From an uncultured Carnobacterium sp. (GTDB lineage: Bacteria; Bacillota; Bacilli; Lactobacillales; Aerococcaceae), in assembly GCA_937976325.1 (NCBI GenBank), contig CALJSD010000051.1, positions 1-5,579 on the forward strand: a DNA stretch of 5,579 bases, written 5' to 3'. The position numbers and the translations under genes were made by a program. Positions 1-4,875 of the stretch are shown here, in pieces. A model generated the notes under the pieces. The model was not told the DNA's origin and did not search any database. It was given only the letters and a program-made list of their open reading frames with translations. The stretch's first letter is position 1. Every line of letters begins with the position of its first letter.

Positions 1-466
1 CGCGTTTTCTGTAGAGAATCGCTTCGCCGTCTTCACTTCCGAAAAAGCTTCTGTCGACTTCATATCCGTTGCGTTCTAAGAAGTCTTTGGACTTGCGGAA
101 GTTTGCTTCTCTGGCTTCGACATAGGCTTTTACTTCATCGTTATTGATGACATACGCATCGATTTTTGTAGCTCCTTCGATCATTTTATCGTTTTTAACC
201 GATAGATTCGAAATCTCTTTCCAAATAATGTCCACATTTTCCTCAGCATTAAACGAAAATCTAGATAAAGGGACAATGTTGCCGTTGAAGATAATTTCCA
301 TATAATCCGGCAAGTGTTTAGGATTTACATACTCCACTTCAAACCCATCTTCTGTTTCTAAAGTATATCCCGGGATTTGCGCTACAAAAGCTCTCCCATC
401 TTCTAAAGAATCAAACGCAACTAAATCCTTTTGATAATCACCTTGATACAATTCCAATATAACCAT
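1..466 (-). CDS. Conserved hypothetical protein, N-terminal 155 residues (3' end outside window)
   Basis: The reading frame starts at ATG 464-466 and stays open to the window edge, so the C-terminus is missing. The start is well supported: an AGGAGGG ribosome binding site (473-480) sits just upstream. The protein begins MVILELYQGDYQKDLVAF and is acidic. It has no signal peptide or membrane segment, so it is probably cytoplasmic. Notable stretches are the PDYMEIIFNGNIVPLSRF region around residues 52-70 and FFGSEDGEAILYRKR at the visible end. I have a loose memory of similar hypothetical proteins in Bacillus-type genomes with the same start and the same FGSEDGE-like motif, but I know no function and assign none. 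A likely promoter lies between this gene and the SAP gene upstream, so it may be transcribed on its own. Confidence 0.8.
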   Translation of the reverse strand, partial: MVILELYQGDYQKDLVAFDSLEDGRAFVAQIPGYTLETEDGFEVEYVNPKHLPDYMEIIFNGNIVPLSRFSFNAEENVDIIWKEISNLSVKNDKMIEGATKIDAYVINNDEVKAYVEAREANFRKSKDFLERNGYEVDRSFFGSEDGEAILYRKR

Positions 467-647
467 CGATAACCCTCCTAAGCTTTTTCGTTCTAAACAT
501 TATTATGTTGCCGTCAATTATCATGAAACAAGCGCTCACGATGTACATCCAGTAGACCTGCCTTCATGAGGAAGCCTATCTATAATCCTTTAAAAGGTAC
601 GTAGAGGCTTTCGCAACAACGGATCAGATAGAAGAAAGAGTAGTTGC
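467..647. other. Intergenic region with an imperfect inverted repeat
   Basis: These 181 bases separate the SAP gene from the left-edge gene. They hold the candidate promoter at 490-517 and an imperfect inverted repeat at 572-610. The outer arms of the repeat are AAGCCT and AGGCTT, a CTA/TAG match lies inside them, and a CCTTT/AAAGG match forms the tip. There is no run of U after it on either strand, so it is a weak terminator candidate at best. One plus-strand frame reads like a broken protein segment between about 559 and 660, but it carries stop codons and I could not match it to any family. Confidence 0.35.
490..517 (-). promoter_or_regulatory. Possible SigA-type promoter for the left-edge gene
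   Basis: On the minus strand, TTGACG (512-517) is followed after 16 bases by TAGAAC (490-495). These match the -35 and -10 consensus at 5 of 6 and 4 of 6 positions. Transcription would start near 483, leaving a short leader that already contains the AGGAGGG site. The -10 element is imperfect, so this is a plausible rather than firm call. Confidence 0.4.
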
Positions 648-1265
648 TTATTTACGATACTCCTCTATTTTATGGCTATGTTCTTTCAGAAGTTGTTTGG
701 AATAAACTTTTTCATCTTCTGAATCTCGAACTTCCCTCCAAAGGATCGCTGCAACGGTTAGCTTGTTCGCATACTGATGGCTACTTTCATCTGAACAAAA
801 GTCTTTTAAAAATTGATTCCACTGACAAGCCGAATGATCATATTTGGCGTAATCTGACTCTCCATAATAAATTTTAATCATATCTTGAATCGTAAATTGT
901 AGATCATTATCCCTTTTTACTTTTCGCCAAGCGGTTGCCATATCCGCATTAAATTTAAACGGACTAACCCCTGTTACCGCTGAAAAATAATCTCTAAACT
1001 TCTGGTTAAAAGAAAACCCGCAGTTCAGAAGCGGAGTCTCTAAAGTGATTACTTCGGATTGACTTTTACGGCTTTTCTTCAAAGATTTCTCTATTTTATT
1101 TCCCTGAAAATACTGTTCAATTATATAAACTAATTCTTTCTTCGTACCTCTGTACTCTAAACCAAGAGACTTACAAATTTGGGAAAGTTCCTCTCGATAC
1201 CAATAGTATTGGTTAAATTCTTCAAACGATTTGATTTCTTTAAAACTAGGTCTATTTTCCGCCAA
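648..1265 (-). CDS. SAP-domain protein (about 205 aa, TTG start)
   Basis: Residue numbers count from the TTG start at 1263-1265. I chose it because an almost ideal ribosome binding site, GGAGGTGAT (1269-1277), ends three bases before it. The ATG 48 bases upstream (1311-1313) would give 221 aa but has only a poor site and an unconvincing leader peptide. Residues 20-53 (YYWYREELSQICKSLGLEYRG and onward to the QYF at 51-53) look like a SAP helix-extension-helix module, usually a DNA- or nucleic-acid-binding element. A basic stretch with KKSRKSQ follows at about 60-70. A conserved-looking C-terminal part follows, with FRDYFSAVTGV, FKFNADMATAWRKVKR and YGESDYAKYDHSACQWNQFL. I recall Bacillus SAP-domain proteins of this length and layout. 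No catalytic motif is apparent and the role is unknown. The protein is probably cytoplasmic and may bind DNA. The gene lies 85 bases after the ADP-ribosylglycohydrolase gene with no terminator between. Confidence 0.85.
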   Translation of the reverse strand: MAENRPSFKEIKSFEEFNQYYWYREELSQICKSLGLEYRGTKKELVYIIEQYFQGNKIEKSLKKSRKSQSEVITLETPLLNCGFSFNQKFRDYFSAVTGVSPFKFNADMATAWRKVKRDNDLQFTIQDMIKIYYGESDYAKYDHSACQWNQFLKDFCSDESSHQYANKLTVAAILWREVRDSEDEKVYSKQLLKEHSHKIEEYRK

Positions 1266-1268
1266 ACC

Positions 1269-1277
1269 ATCACCTCC
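1269..1277 (-). promoter_or_regulatory. Ribosome binding site that decides the TTG start of the SAP gene
   Basis: GGAGGTGAT on the minus strand is a full-length match to the anti-Shine-Dalgarno sequence. The GGAGG core lies 7 bases before TTG 1263-1265. The upstream in-frame ATG at 1311-1313 has nothing comparable. Confidence 0.8.
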
Positions 1278-1350
1278 ACCCTTCAAATCTACGACAGTAA
1301 CATCAATCAGCATGTCCCGTCAACGTGTGGACATACACCTATATATACGA

Positions 1351-2175
1351 TTATTTGATTACTACGAATTCTTCCCATCGTCTAAGCACCTCTTTTAACG
1401 GCTCATCGAGATAGCTATAGGCCTTGTCCTGAATCCACTCAGGAATTCCATAAGCTGCCTCTGCGATACTTCCTGTGATTGCAGCAAGAGTGTCGCTGTC
1501 CCCACCAAGAGAAATCGCATTTCGAATCGCATCTTCAAAATCTGTACTTTCTAGAAAGGCAACGATGGCCTGAGGAACCGTTTCCTGACACGTTTCATTG
1601 AAACGATACGTAGGACGAATTTCATCCAGCGTTTTAGAAAGGTCATATCCATATTCTTTCTCGATATGTTCCTTGATGCGACTTTTAACCTCCGCAAGGT
1701 TATCACTACCATAACCACCAAAGAAATAACGGCACATAAAGATAGCATCCGCCGTGGCCATAGCTCCTTTAACTCCTTCTGGATGGTTATGCGTCACCTC
1801 TGAAGAAAGTTGCGCTAGACGTTTCCCTTCGGACGGTAACTCGTCTGTTGTGGCTTCCATCACCCAAGCGCACGGAGAAACACGCATCGCAGAACCATTC
1901 CCAAAACTATTGTAAGGCTCACGGTTATCGGTCATAAGCCACTGGTTAAATCTGGCACCGTAATCCGCGTTTGGATACATTCTGCCGTACTTCTTCATGG
2001 CATCAATGAAGTCATCCTTCTGTCCACCATTCATGATAGCTTCTGCCACAGCACAAGTCATCACCGTATCATCTGTGAAAAAACAATCGTCCCTAAACAA
2101 GGGAAAATCCTTCGTTTTAATATTGTTCCATTCATAAACTGAACCAACAATATCTCCCACAATTGCTCCTAACAT
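1351..2175 (-). CDS. ADP-ribosylglycohydrolase family protein (DraG-like)
   Basis: This family removes ADP-ribose from modified proteins or from small ADP-ribosylated molecules, using a binuclear metal centre (Mg or Mn). The 274-residue length is normal for a complete single-domain member. All the hallmark segments are present: GAIVGDIVGSVYE at residues 3-15, the metal-binding T34-D35-D36-T37, NGSAMRVSP at 93-101, the HNHPEG segment at 129-134, and G224-G225-D226-S227-D228-T229, whose acidic residues complete the metal site. It therefore looks catalytically intact. There is no signal peptide, so it should act in the cytoplasm. The ATG at 2173-2175 follows an AAGGAGG site by 7 bases. It lies 50 bases after the GNAT gene. 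There is no nitrogenase gene nearby, so the classic DraG target is not implied, and no ADP-ribosyltransferase is visible in the window. The substrate is unknown. Confidence 0.95.
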   Translation of the reverse strand: MLGAIVGDIVGSVYEWNNIKTKDFPLFRDDCFFTDDTVMTCAVAEAIMNGGQKDDFIDAMKKYGRMYPNADYGARFNQWLMTDNREPYNSFGNGSAMRVSPCAWVMEATTDELPSEGKRLAQLSSEVTHNHPEGVKGAMATADAIFMCRYFFGGYGSDNLAEVKSRIKEHIEKEYGYDLSKTLDEIRPTYRFNETCQETVPQAIVAFLESTDFEDAIRNAISLGGDSDTLAAITGSIAEAAYGIPEWIQDKAYSYLDEPLKEVLRRWEEFVVIK

Positions 2176-2225
2176 ATATATACCTCCTTATAAAATACCC
2201 ATTAAAAATATAGTTTACTTATGAA

Positions 2226-2714
2226 TCAGTTTTTGCAAAGTTCCATATAGATTGAGGTTTTCTCCTCACCCTCGGAAACCAGGTACTCCGGAGAGTCTTT
2301 CTGCTGAAAGCCAAGTTTCTCATACAACGCGATTGCTTTCCTGTTTTCCGGATTCGGGTCAACCCACACAATCTCTGCACCGTTTAGGAACGCTTCTTTG
2401 ATTGCATGGGAGAGCCCTGCCGTTGCAATTCCACATCCCCGTGCAAATCCAAACAATTTTATGTCCAGAGCGGCGCTTCGATGCTCTGCGTCGATTTCAT
2501 AGAACGATTCTCCGCAGTATTTCCCGTCTTCGAAAATTGAATAGTGGTTTAAAGTCGGTCTGTTCGATTTAATCCACCGAAACCAATTTTGCATCCCTTC
2601 ATCTGTTTGATGTAAGCCGTCCGGAAAACCGACGAACTTCATGACATCCCCATCAGCCCAAAGCTGTTGAACACATTTGATATCCTCAATCATTGTTTCT
2701 TTTATCTCAAGCAT
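2226..2714 (-). CDS. GNAT family N-acetyltransferase
   Basis: A complete 162-residue GNAT-fold acetyltransferase, expected to move an acetyl group from acetyl-CoA to an amine on a protein, peptide or small molecule. Motif A, which binds the CoA pyrophosphate, is visible as R92-G-C-G95-I-A97 in LFGFARGCGIATAGL, fitting R/Q-x-x-G-x-G/A. Motif B follows as NPENRKAIALYEKLGF at 121-136, typical of the RimJ/RimL-like branch. The N-terminus (LEIKETMIEDIKCVQQLW) is the usual first strand and helix. The protein is cytoplasmic, with no signal or membrane segment. ATG 2712-2714 is preceded by a GAGGTGG site. The TfoX-like gene ends 21 bases upstream, so the two are very likely co-transcribed. The exact substrate cannot be read from the sequence. 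Confidence 0.93.
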   Translation of the reverse strand: MLEIKETMIEDIKCVQQLWADGDVMKFVGFPDGLHQTDEGMQNWFRWIKSNRPTLNHYSIFEDGKYCGESFYEIDAEHRSAALDIKLFGFARGCGIATAGLSHAIKEAFLNGAEIVWVDPNPENRKAIALYEKLGFQQKDSPEYLVSEGEEKTSIYMELCKN

Positions 2715-2735
2715 TTTAAGCCACCTCGAATTCGA

Positions 2736-3050
2736 TTATTTTTTTGGTTTTGGTGCAGGCAACTCACCATACATCGAATTGAATAAGCCAGTTAAAAATT
2801 CTTTGTTGTCAACATCATCTACCAATAGCATTTCCTTTGCTCCATCATACGGCAACTCATATTTTGCATTTGGCATATATGCTATTGCAGATTTAACAGG
2901 CTTCACTAAAAACCTATCATCATAAATTCCACCAACAATTTTTCCGCGATAATAAACAATATATTCGCCCATCATTGTTCTATATGTTATTTCTTCCAAC
3001 TCGGATAGTTGTTCTAAAATGAAATCTAAATATTCTTTACTTGAAGCCAT
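2736..3050 (-). CDS. TfoX N-terminal-domain protein
   Basis: This 104-residue protein matches the TfoX/Sxy N-terminal domain (TfoX_N): a first helix (EYLDFILEQLSEL), then the signature TYRTMMGEYIVYYRGKIVG at about 22-40, GIYDDRFLVKPV at 41-52 and a C-terminal helical part (NKEFLTGLFNSMY), ending in a lysine- and proline-rich tail. In gamma-proteobacteria, full-length TfoX/Sxy regulates competence and carries a second, helix-hairpin-helix-like domain. That domain is absent here, as in many stand-alone Firmicutes members, whose role is not established. A competence role should not be assumed. ATG 3048-3050 follows a GGAGGT site by about 7 bases. It lies 38 bases after the membrane-protein gene and 21 bases before the GNAT gene, in an operon-like arrangement. 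Confidence 0.9.
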   Translation of the reverse strand: MASSKEYLDFILEQLSELEEITYRTMMGEYIVYYRGKIVGGIYDDRFLVKPVKSAIAYMPNAKYELPYDGAKEMLLVDDVDNKEFLTGLFNSMYGELPAPKPKK

Positions 3051-3088
3051 AATCTATACCTCCAAAATTTGCATTTGTCTACCCCGAT

Positions 3089-4111
3089 TTAATCCATGAT
3101 ACGCGAAAACTTATGAGCATTTTTCCAAGTCTTTCCCTGGTTTAAAGATTCATAATTGGTTTGATTATTATTAATATCCGTAAATCTTAAATGTATTTTT
3201 CCTTCAGAATCAATTTCTCCCTCAACTTTAGGAGATGTATCCGGAGCATCAGAAATATAAATCATCCTATTTTCCTCAATTCTTACAAAATACCATAGAC
3301 TTCTAGCCATAGCCCTATCAACCTCTATAAGTCCATAGTTAGAATTTGGTATTATGATAGCATTTTCAAGAGATAAACTATCTAATATTTCTTGTTTAGT
3401 TAGTGGTTTATGAATGGTATCTTTCGCAGGAAGCGTAGGAGAATAATTTTCCTCATAGACAATAGGCTTGCCCTCAGAGTCTAAATTATCATGTTGAACA
3501 TTCCTATCACTATCTCCTAAGGAAACTTTTACTACATCCCATGTCCCAGTCCCAAGTTCATCCAACATCGCAAGGCTAACCCTATTTCCATCCCACTTTA
3601 TCCAGTACTTACCTGCTGAAATTGGTGAAAATCCATCATCGAGGGAGGTTTCTGCGCCTAAATCTTCAATAAATAAAGGATTTATCCTTTCAAATAAACT
3701 TACATTTGACAAAAGCAAGAACGAAGCCTCATCAACTACTAGCGTATGTTTTTTATCAGGGGAAATAAAAGTATAGTAGGTACTTACAAGATGACCACCT
3801 AAAAAAATTAAAGACCCAAATAAGAATCCTGCAATTAATAAAATCCAGCCTGTTACCAGAATAACTCTAGCAATGTTACTAGAATATTTCTTCCAAAATA
3901 GCTTTAGAAAAAAGATAAGCCAAGCTACAATCATCAGTAAAAGAATAAATAGGACATCTTCTTGCCTTAATTGTAACCCAAAGAAATCAATTAATATTCT
4001 ATAACCAGTCCTACTTTTTATATATAAAAGTATCATGGAAACTGCTAGCCATATTAATGTTATTGCTGATAGAATGTATGTTTTTATCTTGTTATTTTTT
4101 ACTTTTACCAT
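3089..4111 (-). CDS. Membrane protein with three N-terminal helices and a large outer domain
   Basis: The 340-residue protein has three hydrophobic segments, at about 11-31, 52-72 and 81-109. The lysine-rich N-terminus (MVKVKNNKIK) and the KLFWKKYSS loop after helix 2 suggest that both stay inside the cell. That would place residues 110-340 outside. The outer part looks beta-rich and begins SPDKKHTLVVDEASF. This resembles the start of the DUF5412-type outer domain seen in Bacillus membrane proteins, but the likeness comes from memory and is tentative. Near the C-terminus, S322-L-N-Q-G-K-T-W329 fits the Asp-box pattern (S-x-D/N-x-G-x-T-W). Function is unknown. The start at ATG 4109-4111 has only a weak AGGA site six bases upstream, but an extended -10 promoter lies close by. 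The coding sequence is strongly AT-rich compared with the rRNA methyltransferase gene. It may head a run of genes continuing through TfoX, GNAT and onward. Confidence 0.85.
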   Translation of the reverse strand: MVKVKNNKIKTYILSAITLIWLAVSMILLYIKSRTGYRILIDFFGLQLRQEDVLFILLLMIVAWLIFFLKLFWKKYSSNIARVILVTGWILLIAGFLFGSLIFLGGHLVSTYYTFISPDKKHTLVVDEASFLLLSNVSLFERINPLFIEDLGAETSLDDGFSPISAGKYWIKWDGNRVSLAMLDELGTGTWDVVKVSLGDSDRNVQHDNLDSEGKPIVYEENYSPTLPAKDTIHKPLTKQEILDSLSLENAIIIPNSNYGLIEVDRAMARSLWYFVRIEENRMIYISDAPDTSPKVEGEIDSEGKIHLRFTDINNNQTNYESLNQGKTWKNAHKFSRIMD

Positions 4112-4142
4112 GTTTTTATCCTATAAATTCTAATTTATATTT

Positions 4143-4151
4143 ATTATACCA
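4143..4151 (-). promoter_or_regulatory. Extended -10 promoter element for the membrane-protein gene
   Basis: On the minus strand the sequence TGGTATAAT gives a perfect TATAAT (4143-4148) with the TGn extension (4149-4151). No good -35 is present at 16-18 bases; that position falls inside the terminator hairpin of the upstream gene. Transcription would begin near 4136, about 25 bases before the ATG at 4111. Confidence 0.6.
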
Positions 4152-4152
4152 T

Positions 4153-4187
4153 AAAAAATAAGCCTACAGATTTTACTCCGTAGTCTT
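4153..4187 (-). terminator. Rho-independent terminator of the TPR-like gene
   Basis: On the minus strand an 11-base arm, AAGACTACGGA (4177-4187), pairs with TCTGTAGGCTT (4160-4170) around a six-base loop, with one A-G mismatch and one G-U pair. It is followed by AUUUUUU (4153-4159). The hairpin begins about 40 bases after the TAG stop of the 108-residue gene, so it should end that transcript. Confidence 0.75.
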
Positions 4188-4228
4188 AGTATATTTTTAT
4201 ATTAACTTATTAACTTCGTTTTGAACCT

Positions 4229-4555
4229 CTAAATATCCTCTTTTTTGTTCGCTTTTAGAAAATCAGATTTTTCCTTAGCTATCCGCTCTGCCTCTTGTTT
4301 AGCAAATAATAGCTTAATTGCCTTATCCCTACGAGCCGCTAAAGTACCAACATCGTGCCGTGTTTTACGCATAATTCCTTCATCAAGAATGAGAATTTCA
4401 TTATCGTAATCCTTAATTTTTCGATAAGCTTTAGCATAAGAATCATATAGCGCAGGAGCATCATAGCCGTTATATCGAGCTTTATCAAAAAGTGCAATAG
4501 CTTCATCTACTTTGCCATTTTTCCTGCCAGATCCCTCTCTATATCCTACGTGCAT
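4229..4555 (-). CDS. Small TPR-like protein (108 aa)
   Basis: Residues 13-46 (NGKVDEAIALFDKARYNGYD, then APALYDSYAKAYRKI) read as one tetratricopeptide-type helix pair, and KDYDNEILILDEGI at 48-61 as the first helix of a second. The C-terminal part, from about 72 on (LAARRDKAIKLLFAKQEAER and onward), is highly charged and probably one long helix. There is no signal peptide or membrane segment, so a cytoplasmic protein-interaction role is likely. No enzyme motif is present. ATG 4553-4555 follows GGAGGTG with 7 bases from the GGAGG core, and a strong promoter lies just upstream, so the gene looks expressed. The repeat content resembles C-terminal parts of longer TPR-bearing proteins, so it may be a shortened descendant of one. 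The clean promoter, ribosome binding site and terminator argue for a working single-gene unit. I do not recognise a specific family. Confidence 0.75.
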   Translation of the reverse strand: MHVGYREGSGRKNGKVDEAIALFDKARYNGYDAPALYDSYAKAYRKIKDYDNEILILDEGIMRKTRHDVGTLAARRDKAIKLLFAKQEAERIAKEKSDFLKANKKEDI

Positions 4556-4559
4556 AATT

Positions 4560-4576
4560 ACACCTCCATCAGGTGT
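4560..4576 (-). promoter_or_regulatory. Inverted repeat covering the ribosome binding site of the TPR-like gene
   Basis: Perfect six-base arms, ACACCT and AGGTGT, flank a five-base loop, GATGG. The second arm contains most of the GGAGGTG ribosome binding site. As RNA it could hide that site; as DNA it sits at or just after the expected transcription start (near 4574) and could be an operator. If transcription starts inside the first arm, only four base pairs of RNA stem remain. Confidence 0.5.
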
Positions 4577-4580
4577 TTAT

Positions 4581-4609
4581 GTTATACAATAAAGGCATTG
4601 TTTTTTCAA
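4581..4609 (-). promoter_or_regulatory. SigA-type promoter for the TPR-like gene
   Basis: TTGAAA (4604-4609) and TATAAC (4581-4586) on the minus strand are separated by exactly 17 bases. Each element matches the consensus at 5 of 6 positions. The expected start near 4574 lies about 20 bases before the ATG. Confidence 0.8.
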
Positions 4610-4795
4610 GTATTAAAAATCCCGATTTGATAAATATTTAGAATAGTAAGCAGTTCAATGTTACGAAGAAACTTTGCCAATCATCTTATCAACTCACCAT
4701 TATTTAGTCAACCATCTTATCAACTCACCAAATCAATAACCGTATCGGCTGATTACTTTTCAAATTCCCCAATTTCGGATATCTTCCCTCAAAAC
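4610..4795. other. Gene-free spacer between the terminator and the promoter
   Basis: Apart from the tandem repeat at 4678-4730, this stretch holds no convincing open frame, RNA gene or further promoter on either strand. It is AT-rich and looks like ordinary or decayed intergenic sequence. Confidence 0.5.
4678..4730. repeat. Two tandem copies of a 22-base direct repeat
   Basis: The copies lie at 4678-4699 and 4709-4730 and read CAAYCATCTTATCAACTCAC followed by CA, differing at a single position. Extending left to 4673 and 4704 gives 24 identical bases of 27. The period is 31 bases, leaving a 9-base gap between the 22-base cores. The gap is too short and the copies too few for a CRISPR array. 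They lie between the rRNA methyltransferase terminator and the TPR gene promoter. Their role is unknown. Confidence 0.85.
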
Positions 4796-4844
4796 AAAAA
4801 ACCGTGATTATCCTTCCGGCTTAAAACCAGACCTCAAATCACGG
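4796..4844 (-). terminator. Rho-independent terminator of the rRNA methyltransferase gene
   Basis: On the minus strand CCGTGATT (4837-4844) pairs perfectly with AATCACGG (4802-4809) and is followed by UUUUUUG (4795-4801). An inner stem (TCTGG with CCGGA, including one G-U pair) extends the structure. It begins about 30 bases after the TAA stop of the methyltransferase gene. Confidence 0.85.
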
Positions 4845-4875
4845 AAAGCCTTTATTTACTTATCTTATTACACTC

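Noticed and set aside
527..541. CcpA catabolite-response site around TGAGCGCTTGTTTCA (minus strand)
   Set aside because: The central CG is two positions out of register with the consensus, so the match fails.
644..877. Plus-strand open frame of 77 codons
   Set aside because: It lies antisense to the SAP gene, has no ribosome binding site and no recognisable protein features.
1313..1333. Inverted repeat TGTCC...GGACA upstream of the SAP gene
   Set aside because: Only five paired bases around an 11-base centre and no U-run; too weak to call a terminator or operator.
1551..1748. Minus-strand 65-codon frame inside the ADP-ribosylglycohydrolase gene
   Set aside because: It is an alternative frame fully within a well-supported gene whose motifs run straight through the region.
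2677..2925. Plus-strand 82-codon frame across the GNAT and TfoX junction
   Set aside because: It is antisense to two well-supported genes and has no family resemblance or translation signal.
2736..3050. Competence regulator role for the TfoX-like protein
   Set aside because: Only the N-terminal domain is present, and the known competence role belongs to full-length gamma-proteobacterial proteins.
4678..4730. CRISPR array
   Set aside because: Only two copies with a 9-base gap; no spacer-length unit and no cas gene nearby.
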